The notes under the pieces are model-generated. The model was not told where the DNA came from. It searched no databases and saw only the letters and a program-made list of their open reading frames with translations. A program made the position numbers and the translations under genes. From assembly GCA_028554755.1 (NCBI GenBank), contig JAPTOF010000006.1, positions 738,501 through 802,500 on the forward strand: a stretch of DNA of 64,000 nt, in the 5' to 3' direction. This document shows positions 41,429-55,040 of this stretch, piece by piece. Position 1 is the first letter of the stretch. Every line of letters begins with the position of its first letter. The DNA comes from Cordia subcordata. Taxonomy: Eukaryota > Streptophyta > Magnoliopsida > Boraginales > Cordiaceae.

Positions 41429-42271
41429 TGCTTTCGCAGAGATTCTTGATGACGTCTACAAATGAACGAGTAGCAAACATGATAGGCTAGTTTCTATCTA
41501 TTTTCAGGAGTCTGATATTGTGAATCTGTTGCATATGTCGTCTTATAGAGCTGTAAATACATCTGTTACAAATTACTGGTATATTGTGCTCTAATGATAG
41601 TTCCTAGTAAAAGATTATATGCATACATCTTTCTCTACCGCTCTTAGGATGTGCAACAGTACAAAATCGTGCAGAGAGACATAATAGGCAAAACCCGACC
41701 ATCGAACATCCAGTAAAATTCGACCACCAATTGATAAACCCTAAGTAGAAGTACCGACCTTACAACCCGATTACCAGCTAAATCAAGACACTCAATCCAA
41801 AGGAGGGAACAAGGATCAAACTCAATTCCTAAACTATTTAACCCGAATTCTTATCCCGGGAACATCCCTGGATATCACGCAAAGAGATACAAAAGGATGC
41901 AGCAAGACTCTTCTCCTCTTAACGTTTTTCACTCTTTCACCCACGTTTTCTCGTTTGCCATCAAACACCTATTCTCAATATATAGATCTGAGAGAGTATT
42001 TGATTGCAGATCAAAATTTTACCCATATAAGTATAATTGTAAATGGAGAACATAATCCTAAAAGCGTACTTTCTGCAAGGGGACAAAAAAGAAAAAGAAA
42101 AATTCGAATATGTTACAATTCTGTGAAATATGTTACAACAACAGAAATGGCGGGGAAGAATGGTGGGGTTTTGTACAAATAATTGCTGCAGTCCTTTCCT
42201 TACTATGCGTCTATACTGTACAGAGCTCTCCACTACGGTTGAGCTGATCGTCGGTTAAGAGAAGATAAATG
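41429..42271. other. Convergent 3' regions of PYL and FtsH genes
   Basis: The two genes are tail to tail, with about 1 kb between stop codons. The open frames here are short and unrecognised. Both 3' untranslated regions must share this space. Confidence 0.55.
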
Positions 42272-45200
42272 TCAAGCCAGTACGAGCTCTTCTTCCTCCT
42301 GTTGCTGCTGTTGCTCAATTATCCTTCCTTCGCCATAGGGTAGAAGTATACGCTTAATCTCTTCTGCAGTTAGGGTCTCATACTCCAGAAGCGCACTGGC
42401 AAGAGCATGTAAAGCCTTCTCGTGCTGGAAGATGCAAGGGGAATGTCAAAAACATGTGGTCAACATAAAGTGAGATAAGACGAGGAAACATCAATTTGGA
42501 ACTAAATGCAGTAATTCCAACAAAAGACTGCAGAAGACAAAAAAAGCCCTCTGATCGTCTTCATTGCTGATTAATTTGTTAAAAAGTTTAATATTACTCC
42601 AAAACGTTGTCTACCCCTAGACTGACCCTATCACACCTTACACACCCATGTCAAGCTATTGACATAACTCTTAGAAGATAGCTATAGGGTACAAACTTTT
42701 GGACCAAGTGCTTTAAAACCAGACTTCAAAGTCATCTCTCAAGTTTGGCTCCAAGGGAAATTGTTGCCTTTGACAATGTGCACTATGCATTACTTTCAAA
42801 ATTGAACTTGAGGTTGTAAATTGCTTCTTCAAATCGGGGTATACTGGAAAGTAAATGAACTATTTTGCCTTTATGCAAGGTTATACCATTTTGGGGCATC
42901 CCAAAATGGACAAGTGAAGAAACATACATAATAGGAATAAAGCAAATAATTTCATTGGGCATAATCACTCTCTTCTTTCAAAATGTTTAAAAATTCAAAA
43001 AGTATTTACGGCCCACATTAAATGGCAGAATAAGATAAGTGCTGCACGTAACCTACTAGGGGCAACATATATGCACCACCAGCTTGGCAAAATTGACTAG
43101 CCTAGAAATGGTTTAGTGGGGTCCATAAGAGGAGCCATCTTTGTAGGGACTAGGAGGCCAGTGCCTAACAACTCCAGTTGCGGAACTTTAGTGCTCTGTC
43201 AACACAAGGCAATAATACTGCATGAAGAAAAAAGAACGACCCACGAATAGTGTCAACATTTTCAGTTTGTGGGGTGGGCTTTCATCTACATGCAGTTGGC
43301 CTAAGTGGTCAATTTTGACATAGCAGAGATAATAATATTAACAGATCATTCACTTGAAAAAGGCATAAGACAAACCTTCTTTAGCAGAGCTTTTACTCGA
43401 TCATAAGCTTCCCTGAGAAGTCTAACCACCTGTAGAATTAATGAACAAAGTCAACTCAAATGACCAAAAGATATTCAAGACAAAGAGTTGTTTGATATAT
43501 TCAAAGCATACTTCAGCATCAATCCTTGACTGCATTTCAGAGCCAGGGCGTTCTTTGATATGAACTGGTCCTATTGCATCACTCATCCCACAAGTTGATA
43601 CCTGGAAAAGGAAAGGATAGTTGAACCATCAGAAGAGTGACAAAGAAAGACCATTAATTGAAAATAACATGAAGAGGTGATCACATCTTCATTTCATGCT
43701 TTAATCTGATTGATAAACATAGCCGAGTGAAAATGATATAGGAAAGAAATTGAGGCTGTATTAAACTGTACATTATCATGCAAAAGTTTCACGGTATGAC
43801 ATTGGGCTATCCAGAATTTGAAATTTTATCAATCGTTAAAACAAGGGCCAAACATGACTTAAAAAATTTTAGCAAAATTCCTTCTTTTCATTATAAAGTT
43901 TCTGAATCAGACATAAAAGTTCTGGAATCTAAAAATGGGCAGAGAAGAACATGCAAACTTAGAATTGTTTAAAGTCAGTTGTCCATGAGAAATATCACCA
44001 GAAGCTCCTACAAGAACAGTATCACTTCTCACCCTCAAGTGCAAAGAAATGTATAAGCTTAGCAATGTTGTCAATGCTTGCTAGAAAATAATGTACAGAT
44101 GCAGCTAGAGCTAGAACCTACCATATATTGAGCAAGTTCCGTAGCCGTGTGAAGATCACTACTAGCTCCAGTAGTAATATGATCCTGACCAAATATAAGC
44201 TCTTCTGCAACTCTGCCTCCCATGCAGACATCAAGACGTGCCAGCAACTGCTTTTTGCTTGTCGAAGTTTCATCAGTTGAAGGAAGTTGTGTAACCATTC
44301 CCAAAGCAGAACCACGTGGCATGATTGTTGCCTTATGAATAGGATGAGCACCATCTGTGTTCAAGGCAACAATTGCATGGCCACTCTCATGATATGCTGT
44401 AAGCTGAAAGAAAAAAGGTACATCTCTTTCAATGTCTATCTTTATACGGGACAACTAACAAGCCCAAGCATAATGACAGTTTCAATAGAAGTGCCAAACT
44501 ACATTAAATTTGAGTGGCAGACCAAGCTTCAATATCTACCAATTTGGTCTCAAATATAGTGCTCCATCAAATAGGAGGTAGTCATGGAGATCACCCCTTA
44601 TATTGTATCTTATATGCTTGTGGATATATATGCACCTTTTTTGACTCCTCTGTCAGGAACATTGTTTTTCGTTCTGTCCCCATGAGAATCCTGTCCTTTG
44701 CAAACTCCAACTGTACTGCAGTTAGTTTCTCTGCACCTTCCACTGCAGCCTTAATGGCAGCAATATTCACCAAGTTAGCAAGATCTGTTACAAAATGCAG
44801 CATCAATTGTGAGTGGCATAACAAACGAAACCCATAAAGTGTAAAGATAGTGCCATTAAACGCAAAGATTGGTTGCTGATAATGATTCCTACCTTTCTAA
44901 ATAACATATTGATTGTCTAAAGCCTTTTAAGGCAGCAATTTACTAGATGCGCATAAATATGTCATGCTTAAATTATGCCACTATGCATACATGTGCAACA
45001 GATTTTCTACATAGTGGAACTAAAGCACAGCAGGTTCATATCATCTCCTTTGACAAAAATTGGACAGTGATACATATTTATAGATCTTTCTTCTCAGAGT
45101 TGTCATTTTTAGTGCAATCAAATAAGAAAAAGGGGAAAGATAGAAAAAGACATGCCTGCCCCATTGAATCCTGGTGTACCACGAGCTATTGATTTCACAT

Positions 45201-48200
45201 CTACATCATCAGCCAATGGTTTGTCCTGCAAATACAGCTCCAAGATTTCTTGACGGCCTCGGACATCTGGACTAGGGACAACAATCTACCAACATAATTA
45301 TAAATGTTAGCTCTTTCTTGGAAACACTATCAAGTCAATCTTTATATGTGACATATTGACAGTAGAGCTGTTTCAAAGCTCCAATTTCTCAATTTTGAGA
45401 AAATGTTTTAGTCAAAAGGAGCCGATACCTGTTCCTCAAAACATTTACTATGATTACAAGACTGATGGGAAGAAATATAGAATTTAAATAGATATAACCA
45501 CTCAACCCATCATAACAGAACTCTTCCCGTAAGACATGAGGACTTTTCCATACTATGCTATTGTTCTTAATGTAACTTGTGGCATTCAACGATCTGTAGT
45601 AATATAGCTTGCTCAAACAGACTCTGTATATTGTAATCACTACTAGTGAACTGGTAGTGTGAAAATCAGGAAAGTCATCATATTCACAATAAATGTCAGA
45701 AGCCAGAACAAATGCATGAAGAAGCAAGAAAGTGTTGCTGCATCACCTAATAAATTCAGAGTCGCCACAGCATGTATAGATTAATGCAGAAAATCGGTGG
45801 TTAAGTTTTGGATTCAAGACATAAGAAATAAATCTGCATTATAATCAACCATGTATCAGTGGTTAAACATAGCCAAGGAAACTTACATGTCTATCGAATC
45901 TACCAGGTCTCGTCAAAGCTGGATCGAGTATGTCAGGTAAATTTGTTGCAGCCATTACAATTATTCCCTGATTAAAAAGAAAAGTTAAGAACCGAATTAA
46001 TTTCATAAGAATTGGAACGATATTCATCAATTAAGAGCACAACAACTTCTCTAGTACCTCATTTTGTTCAAAACCATCCATTTCAACAAGTAATTGATGC
46101 AATGTCTTCTTAGTATGACCTTCCCACTGCTTTCGAGTTGATCCAACGGCATCAATCTCATCAATGAATATTATGCATGGAGCCTGCGAAGGCAGTAAAT
46201 GTGTATATGACTTTACAAACAGGTGGCGAAGTGATCACAAATACTTTGATCAAATCCTAACAAGTATGAAAAACAAGACAGACACATATGGGACTGTGTT
46301 AAATCTTAATAATACTACACTTCAGACACTCACACACAAGCAACTAATTAGGCTGTAAGGGTGAAACTTAGTAGTCAAATATGGCCTGTACTAAAGCAAA
46401 ATCAAACTGTTTAACTCAGTGGATCAATCAACAGTCTGTAAAAGAATTCCCAAACAGAATTACAGTATCTTCATTGTATTCTCAATTGACTGATACATTG
46501 AACCATCTTTCTTCAAATATATGGAAACAAATATTTCTAATAACTAATCTTGAAAATATTTCAAATACAATTCTTTGCTGCACGAATAAAATATATTTTC
46601 AAATATTTGGCATGCACACTCCCATAAGAAAATGGTGCTCATCAGCCAAGAGATGGAAAACTAACTCAAATATACTTTAGTCAATGTTTATAAATTCGAC
46701 CTTCTCAACTTTAAGTTAATCGTAAGAGCTCCTCCAGAACCTTGATTTGACAGAGTAAGTTTTTCTTCAGCTGGTTAGACTGGTGAACAGGGAAGTGCAT
46801 GGCCTTTTCCAGAATGTTGCATGAGAAAATAGCTTAGAATATCTATAAATCTTTATCCTTGACACTGTAAATATGAACATGAAAAAGACTTCAAGTGCGT
46901 CATAGCCCTACTATTCAAAATAATATATTGATAGTTGATAGTTGATATCTATTTGGTTTCATTGACCATTATGGTATTGATTGTAACAGTTCCACAGGAA
47001 ATAAATTATAGCCGTTGCTTTCTAGTTGTTCATCAGGGAAAGGGAGGTCTTTGAGCACATTTAAGTACCCTCTACTAGTGCTTAAATGTGCTTCATTTAT
47101 AAAACCATATATAAACTATTATATAAGTAAACCACAAACAATCTCTAGATGATAACTATTAGAATTACCACCTCATCTAAAAGCTTAAACTTGTAGAGAG
47201 GATATTGGTTTATTTATTTATTATACTTAACATGCCCTCTCACATGCAGCGTAATTTATTAGAGCTTGCACGTGGACAATTTAATTTTTTTTAAATGGGT
47301 GGCGGTAAAGATCGAATTTGTGCCGCTTGGCTTCCAGGCTTTGATACCATATCAGAGTTACCACCTCATCTAAAAGCTTAAGCTTGTAGAGAGGATATTG
47401 GTTTATTTATTTATTATACTTAACAATAACAATGCATATAATCAACCACAGCAAAAGAACACGATAAGCAATAAAAAAGCAAACCTTCTTCTTAGCTGCT
47501 TGAAATAAGGATCTTACACGCCGTGCACCAACTCCAACGAACCTAATACAGAAAAAATCATAAATATTCTGCCAATTTAATTATAATCTCTACAACCGAA
47601 TCACGGGATCCATCTTTGACTCCTCAAAGTGTAAAGATTCCGATTATGTAAATTAACAACTGGATACCTTAGTAACAATACAGAATCTATATATTTGCAG
47701 AGTGAAATATTTGGCAGCATACAGATGTAACATCCATAGGAAAACAAGAAAAGCCCTAGCTGCTACATGTACAAAGACACAAGTTAACTTTAAGTATTAA
47801 TTGGATAAGTTGTGATTCAGTTTCCTATACAGTCAATTAGAATAGTTTTGCAATAGCAATCAGGAATAAAATTGAATAAGATGCAACTATGCAATCTCCT
47901 ACCCACACTTGTCTTCGACTCATACCTAGCTTTAGTAGAATGCAATTAGAGACCAAAGACATATTTTTAGCCATGCAATTATAAAACAAAGCATATTTTC
48001 TTTGATCGTCTACAATGTAAAGAGAGAATAAGGGACTCAGATATCACAAACTTCTATAAAGCTATAAAGAGAAGAGAAAATTATTTACATTTCTTCAAAT
48101 TCAGAGCCTGCTCGATAAAAGAATGGTACCCCAGCTTCTCCAGCAATAGCCTGAAATATAAATGCACTAGTCATTATGTAGCTATCTAGATACATGCATA

Positions 48201-51200
48201 AGAAGAAACCCAGATATTTAAATCTTTTGTGTAACACAAAGGAAGAAAAGTTCATAAACCAAAAACTGAACATTTGATCAACAACAACAAGAATGCATCA
48301 GCCTCTTGAACTATTGCAACATCTAGAAATACAGACGATGAGTGTTTTCCTGAACAACAGAAATCTGAGAACCTTATGTATGTGCAGGCATGCCCATATT
48401 GATTTGGACAAGCAAAAGATAAGAAATATCATGAACAAGCATTTTGCAAGCCTCAAGAATACAATAAATACACTAGCATGTAAAGGAAGATGAATGGCAA
48501 TCTTTTCATTCTATGACTGGTTTCTGTGCACCTTTTTTTTTTTCTTTTTTTTGAAACTTCCCACCCCAATGGGATTCGAACCCAGGACCTCATTCTTGGG
48601 GGAGATAATCTCAACCACTTGAGCTATCTCTTGATCCCATGCACTATCTTTTCCTTGCTTTTGTTTATTCACTTCCTTTTTTAGGGTAGGATGGGCAGGA
48701 AATTAGGGATGGTTTAGTGCTTCCAATTGCTTACATTCATCTTTCCTTTGCCCATAGGGAATAAAAACTATCCACCTATTATTAGTTGCCAAACATTATA
48801 CTTCTTGGAATACAAGATGTTGCCGATATAGCAATTTTCTGATGCGTATCAAATTGTTTTCAGTTCATGCTATGGTCAGAAGAGAGAGAATGTTCATGCT
48901 TTGGAAAAAAACTAGTTAGGAAGCAACATTCACTCTACAAATAGCAGTTCCTATGTTTCGGCAATCAGATCTCAAATCTACATCATGAAATACTCCTATG
49001 CAACAAATATAATGTCGCCATATATGTTATGTTAGAGTTCTTTATTGAAACCATTTATAGAATTGAGCCTCAGGTCAGAAGAGAGAGAATGTTGTTAGAA
49101 GGCAGCAAGACACAGATTGTTATGCATGCTAAAGATAGAAAGTTTAATTCACCCACTTAATGAGAAAGAGCCAGATGATTATGCTCAACAAAGTGATGAC
49201 TTACCTTGGCAAGCAGAGTTTTTCCAGTTCCAGGTGCTCCAGTCAAAAGAATTCCCTAACATGCAATAGTATATAGGAAAACATTTCAGAAACAAATTAT
49301 CACTGCACCAAAAAAAGAAAAAAGAGAAAAAGAAAAGGGAAACGAAAAAACAGACACTAAACATAATAAGCCAATCAAATGTACACAAACCTTTGGCAAC
49401 TTGCCCCCAAGTCGAGTGAATTTTGAAGGATTTTTAAGGTACTCAACAACCTCCTCTAGCTCTTGTTTGGCATCATCACAACCTTTAACGTCCTTAAATG
49501 TTTTGACATTCTGCAATGAGACAAATTATTGAGAATATGATGGTTAACATCATTAAATGCCTCACAAATGTCAAAAGAAGGTCTCATGCATCACTGCTTT
49601 TCCTTCACCAATCTAAACAATGTTTCAATCTTGACTATTTCAAGAAAGGAGGAATCCTTTTTTATTACTTTGGACAGAAAAATCAGTAGCCCTTAAGATC
49701 TTTTTTAGCCAAGTTATCAAAGAAGTTGTCTGTTAATTGTGATTTGTTCCAGAGAAAAATTGTTGCAAGTCCCTCTTTGAGAGATGGGAACAGCACAGCA
49801 ATCAACCAGCTTTCCAGAATGTCAAGATTCATCAAGCAGCTATTCAAAATGCATCTTTCCAGATGAGAATGAGCATCAAAGGTTAAACTAGTCTCGGTGC
49901 CTAACAATTGTAGATTAAGAAAACAAAAGTCTTCAATGCTTATAATTTTGTAGTTCAATAACATCTTGCAAGTTAAGCAGTAATACAAAATATTGTCATC
50001 AGTAGATTATTCAGATTAACAAATGTATGCCTTGATAACTCTGTGACAAAAGTATAGCTTCTGCAATGAATTAGACAATATTTAAATATTTCCAGTATAG
50101 AAAATATGCAGATAACAATAATCATAAAACTAGAATGGATTAGTCAATATCATAAACAACATGGTTATATCAATACATTCACCTTATGATTCTTGCATAA
50201 TGGTTCTTATAAGGAAAACCAATCCATGACAACTTATTTAAGTACACCAGCTCATGCCAACATCAAAATTTACGCTTTTCCTGACCAAAAACTGAACACC
50301 AGAAGCATATGGTGAACTGTCAAAAACTCATAACAGCAATCCCTATAGCAAATTTACCTTCTCAGGCATTATTTCTTTACTCAACTCCTTTGGAGAATAG
50401 GTTGAACTTGAGCCAACACCAGAAGCTCCTATTCCACCTAAGCTACCAATATACTTCTGAAGTGCAGCAGCACCCATGAACCTGAAAGATTGTTAATGGT
50501 TTGCATGTTCATCTTCAGTACTGGAAATATTTGATACCAAAACCACAAGATATGAGGCCTTGATAACCACTCCAACAAGGTAGTCACATGCACAAAATTA
50601 AACAATACAGCAGCTTCAAAAGCTCACTTCCTCCACCCCACCGAAAGGATGAAAAGAACTTGCATGAGAGGGATGACTTAGAAGGTAAATATCAAACAAT
50701 GGCCAGTCTACAATAAATATGGAATAATCACGAAAACTGAACCGACCATATAAAGATAAAGCTTACCACACCAGACCTACTGCAATAGTAAATAAAATAG
50801 TTGAAATGACCTCCTGAGCAAAACGTGATCTGGTTGACACTTTGGGATCAACCTGACAAGAGGAGATTTGACTTACAAACATGTGCAACATAATCTCATA
50901 CCTCTCAGCTGCAAGATCAAGGAGATCAATGGATCCATAGACATTCTAGAAGAAGATTAAAGCAGGATATTATTACGATTTGTTACCATCACAACATGTA
51001 ACGGCTGCTTCTCAGATATGCCAGGGCTCAAAAACGGTTCATCAGTGTTTTCTGATGCACGTTGCTTCAACTCGTGCAACTGCATGTAAAATCAATGCCA
51101 AATTATTGATATAATTCAAAGAAAGGTTGACCACTAGGGTAAATCACACAGATTAACCATGTTACAAAGTAAAGACTCTCTTAGATAGATGATTGAGCAG

Positions 51201-53131
51201 ACAACAGCATTAAAGTAGCACACTGAGATCAACGGACAATTTAGAAATGTGAAACAATACAAAGAGACCAGAACCTATAGACATTAGGATGGTACGTCGG
51301 AAAGAAAACTAAGGAGAGAAATTATTGATATGCAAGATAAAATAAGGATAATTTACTAGACAGGCTTCAGGACAAAACTTCTCAGAGGTGTTTTAACAGC
51401 TTTATTCATTTGAGTGACGAGATGAATGCATTAGACATCCTGTCATAGAATGGAAACTGAACAAGACAGTACCAATGAAGGAAGACTAGAAGGCTTTCCA
51501 GATTTTTCATCAGGCAGATACTCAGAAATAGCATTAGTGGCCACCAAAGCTTTGATATATTCTGCAACTCCTCTGCTATCTACAGCATGATCCCTTTGCT
51601 CAAAACGCTGAATGACAGCCTCAGGACTGGAAATAACAAAACCAAGAGAAAGTCATAAGAATTTCTCTTCAGCTAAATACCAGTTGATGCTTGTTCTCAA
51701 ACTATTGAATCTCTAGGATGGCGGAGAGTGAAAGAGAAGAAATCTCAGTTATTTTGAGTTCCATGTGTCTTAGTTATTTTCAATTTTCCAAGTATTGAAA
51801 GTTATAAATCCCCGAAACCAATTTTTCCTTCTCTCTATCTTCTCAAGAAGAATTTTGCTAGAAATTGAAAACCACTTATTTTCATCTCTTAACCATCCAA
51901 TTTTAAATTCTAATAGGCTCATATACAGAAATAATTATCTTTTCCTTTATTTCATGCAATTTTCCAGTGAACCACCTCCCATGACTTTCCTTACACGCAG
52001 AGTCTAAAAGAAATGTGGGTAACAAATAGAACATTAATGCATTTCATGAATTCCATCAAGATTCTGATCACTGCTTGATCAAATACTCAAATAGTAAAAC
52101 TGACGAACCCATGATTGACTAAGGTGAAAAGTATAAACCTCAACTGCTGGAGAGAATACCTACAACAGTTCAACACAAAGAAAATATACCACCTTTAACT
52201 TAATTGTCAACAATTCAACTTGAAAATACACAACAAAAGATACAATTTTTCTTGGCATTTCCCTTTTAGGAAGTCAATTCCAGCTTATAAGATCGATAGT
52301 AATAGCAGTCAACCATCAAATTAAGTTCAAGCTTCAGTCTTTATTGCCATTACGCCCTAAGCCACATTCTTTTGTCATGAATTGCAAAATTTCTTCTGCT
52401 TTCAGTAAAATGATTATAGTAGCTTACAAATAAACAACATTTTCATTAAGCAAAATGATCATAATACAATAAAAAATAAGCAGCGTTCTCCATTCATCAA
52501 AAATAGCATCATCAGACCTGTGCTTATTGAGCTGAGCCAATAAAGCGCTCTGCTTTGCCGCATCCCGTGGGTTAGCATCAGCCTCAGCAATCAACCGCTC
52601 CAGCTGCTTCTCTTGCGGCCAAAAAGGCCACCAGTTAAACCAATCCGACATCATAAGCTTCTCGAACCCTTCCTTAAACCTCGCAAACAATCCCATAAAA
52701 AACACCACTATAGGCAACCGCTTTTTCGCTGCCTCCTCCTCCTCCTCCTCCACATTCTTTTCCTCTGATTCCAATTTCACCTCGTTCTCAACACCACCGT
52801 TAGCTTCGAAAACAAAGTTGTCACTCAAAATTTCATTATTTACTCCACTAATTTCAAAGTTCGAAACTTCATTATCATCATTATTAGGTAAAGCCGAGGA
52901 GTCCGGAGTTGAATTTACATTCTCCGGCGACAATGCGCCGGCGAGCACCACCAATCTACGACCATGGCGGCAAGTTGGAGACTTCAACGGAAGACAAACA
53001 CTAGAATATGAATTTAATTTGGTGGAAGAAAAGCAAGGGGTAATACAACAGTGAAGGCGTTTCGGAGGTAAAGAAGAATTGAATGGAGAAAAAGAAGATT
53101 TACAGATAAGAGTAGCTTGTAGCGTACACAT
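42272..53131 (-). CDS. FTSH11: FtsH11-type ATP-dependent zinc metalloprotease
   Basis: Membrane-bound AAA protease of chloroplasts and/or mitochondria; the Arabidopsis orthologue is needed for heat tolerance. Exons in transcript order: 53131-52518, 51626-51473, 51079-50987, 50852-50767, 50481-50358, 49510-49391, 49255-49205, 48150-48089, 47542-47485, 46183-46058, 45967-45887, 45285-45156, 44784-44636, 44403-44122, 43601-43512, 43429-43376, 42424-42272. The joined frame is 808 aa, close to the 806 I recall for Arabidopsis. The first 60 residues are Ser/Pro-rich with few acids (transit peptide). A Glu run near 125 precedes a hydrophobic stretch ([11 protein letters not shown]), and the membrane segment lies at about 300-325. 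Walker A is GAPGTGKT (403-410), Walker B IIFIDEID (458-465), second region of homology [11 protein letters not shown]. The zinc motif is HESGH (621-625), with the third ligand probably Asp699. One intron is GC-AG. Introns host a TRIM and a SINE. Confidence 0.96.
44785..45155 (-). other. GC-AG intron in the FtsH11 gene
   Basis: On the coding strand the exon ends CAG and the intron begins GCATGT; it ends TAACAG. The frame requires this junction: GCA G|AT gives Ala-Asp in the conserved GFNGADLANLVN block. All other introns of the gene begin with GT. Confidence 0.9.
47157..47425 (-). mobile_element. Very short TRIM/SMART-type LTR retroelement
   Basis: 269-bp element read on the minus strand. It has two 76-bp terminal direct repeats (47350-47425 and 47157-47232) with 3 mismatches, starting TGTTAAG and ending in ATA. 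Directly after the first repeat lies TGGTATCAAAGCC (47349-47337), matching the primer site for initiator tRNA-Met. The purine-rich GTGAGAGGGCA directly precedes the second repeat. The 5-bp duplication ATAAC flanks both ends (47152-47156 and 47426-47430). There is no coding capacity, so it needs proteins from elsewhere. It sits in the 1.3-kb FtsH11 intron between coding exons 9 and 10. Confidence 0.92.
48532..48639 (-). mobile_element. tRNA-derived SINE, minus strand
   Basis: On the minus strand it begins GGGATCAAGAGATAGCTCAA (A-box region). It continues through GTGGTTGAGA and a B-box GGGTTCGAATCCC, then TTGGGGTGGGAAG, and ends in an A-rich tail. It shares the head and ATCCCATTGGGGGTGGG-like body with the copy at 16580-16697. 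A short TGCAC occurs on both flanks and may be what is left of the target duplication. Located in the FtsH11 intron between coding exons 7 and 8. Confidence 0.8.
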
Positions 53132-54588
53132 GCTGGAGATTTGGTTCGCTCTCTATCTAGGGTTTTAATGTTGAAAATTTTGGAAAAAAAAAAAAAAAGA
53201 AGAAGAAGAAGAAGAAAATAATTTATTAAGCTGTGGACTCGCACACTCTTTAATTACTCTCTAGTGTTTCTTCTCTGTTCTGTGTGTGTGAGCGTGTGTG
53301 TGTGTTATGGAGCAGTCAGCAGAAAGCACACACAGAGGAATGGGAGAAACCTTATCTCCGGGACTGTAAGTTGGCGCTTTGATGTGGCCTTTATAATTTC
53401 GATTGACTTTTTCTACGTTGCTTATGGCCTTACAAGATTTTATGATTCTATCCTCTTCCGGCAAGTAAATTATCGATCTTTACATATATGAAAAAAAAAA
53501 AAAGGAAAAAATGAATTAGAGATTTGAGCTTTGAAGCTTTTTCTTTTTTCTTCTTCTCTTCATTTAGTGCCGATTTTGACTTTTGGTTGGTTTATTAAAA
53601 AGGAAAAGAAGTATTTTCTGTGTAAAGTTTTTTTAAAAAAATATATATATTTTTGATCATTTTAAATTTTGGGTTTAAAAATTGTCAATTTGAGCTTTTC
53701 TTTTTGAATTTTAGATTGTTTTTTTAAAAGCTAATTCAAGTGTCTTTTCTGAAAAATAAAATGCTTTTTAATTAAAAAAATATGTGGAAAAAAAGGGGCC
53801 CTTATTATTTTCTCTCTTTTTCGGGAGTGGTTTTCCAGTCTAAAGAAACTGTGGTTGGACTTGGTTTATCTTTTAATCAAGAACCTACCTCAAGATAGGA
53901 GTGTATTTGCTCCCTCTAAAACAACAAGATCTTATTATGGTATAAAAACGTGCAAACCATTTAATATTTGATTATTTGTGAGGTAAGAACATAAGTTAAA
54001 ATTTGAATTGTTAATTACAATAAATCTTTGTATGATTATTTTTGTCTTTTTGGAGAAAACTATCAAAATGTTTGACTCAGACTCAGCTTTTAAACATTTT
54101 GTGAGTTTTAGTTGGAAGATATCAATTTGTTTCAGTTGGAATGTATCAATTTGTTTCACTTTTAATATAAGGGTTTTTTTTTTTTTTTTGTGAATTTAGA
54201 AGTTGAAAGAAATTTAACTACATAGTCTCTTAAAGCACTAGAACTAAGCGACTTGTTCTATTCTTAAAGAGCTTTTAAACGAATTTAAAAACTAAAATTG
54301 ACTTGTTAAATAAATTTGAAGTAAACACCTCTATAGCATTTTTTTAAAGATTAAAAATAAGCTAAGTTAAAAAAAATACCAAAAAATAAAAAAAAAATCC
54401 AAAGGGAGCTTTTACAGAACTGTTCTCACATGATAAATCCCCGTTAGAAACACCCCTTCATATTTTCTTGCAGCAAGTTCAACATTGCTTTCACAGAAGC
54501 AGTATACTCAATAATTAGGAAACAAAACCAATAATCAATTAATTTTTTCAACAATTCTTCTAATCACACCAAACAAAAACCTAACCCT
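53132..54588. other. FtsH11 upstream region
   Basis: Contains the presumed FtsH11 promoter (minus strand, from about 53150 upward), an (AAG)n run at about 53196-53215 and a (TG)n-like stretch at about 53280-53305. The rest is AT-rich DNA without a recognisable gene. Confidence 0.45.
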
Positions 54589-55040
54589 ATGTTTGGATTC
54601 GAGGAAAAAAAATTAATAAAGAAATGGGAGGGATGGAGTTGTAAAGCAAAGGAGAAGAAAGGATTAATTTTTACTTGAATTGAAAAACTTTAAAAAGGAA
54701 AGGATCATATAAGAATGTAAGTTTCTCTTATTTGGATTGAGAGGGAAATAGAAGAAAATGATTGATTTTATCTAAATTTGGAGTTATATGTTCTAAATTT
54801 TTATGTACAAATAAGAAAGAGAGATCAAAGAGTCATTTTAATTAAAAAAAAAAAAAAAACTTTCCTTTTCCTTCTAATGACTCCAAATTGGGGGATTACT
54901 TTTAAAAGATTTGAGGGGATAAAAATTTTCCCTTCTTTTCTCTTACCATCCTCATACTTCCTAATCAAACAAGAAAGAGGATTAAAAAAACCCCTCCCTT
55001 CCCTTTCCTTTCTCCTCATTCCCCTCAATCCAAACAAGTT
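54589..55040. mobile_element. Foldback MITE of about 450 bp
   Basis: The left end ATGTTTGGATTCGAGGAAAA and right end TTCCCCTCAATCCAAACAAG are inverted repeats. The purine-rich left half and pyrimidine-rich right half can pair over long stretches. The left-end phrase recurs near 2810, so at least two members of the family are present. Likely non-autonomous DNA transposon; superfamily unclear. Confidence 0.6.

Noticed and set aside
48545..48637. Possible minus-strand tRNA gene
   Set aside because: A-box and B-box are present, but the acceptor and anticodon stems do not close and an A-rich tail follows; a SINE explains it better.
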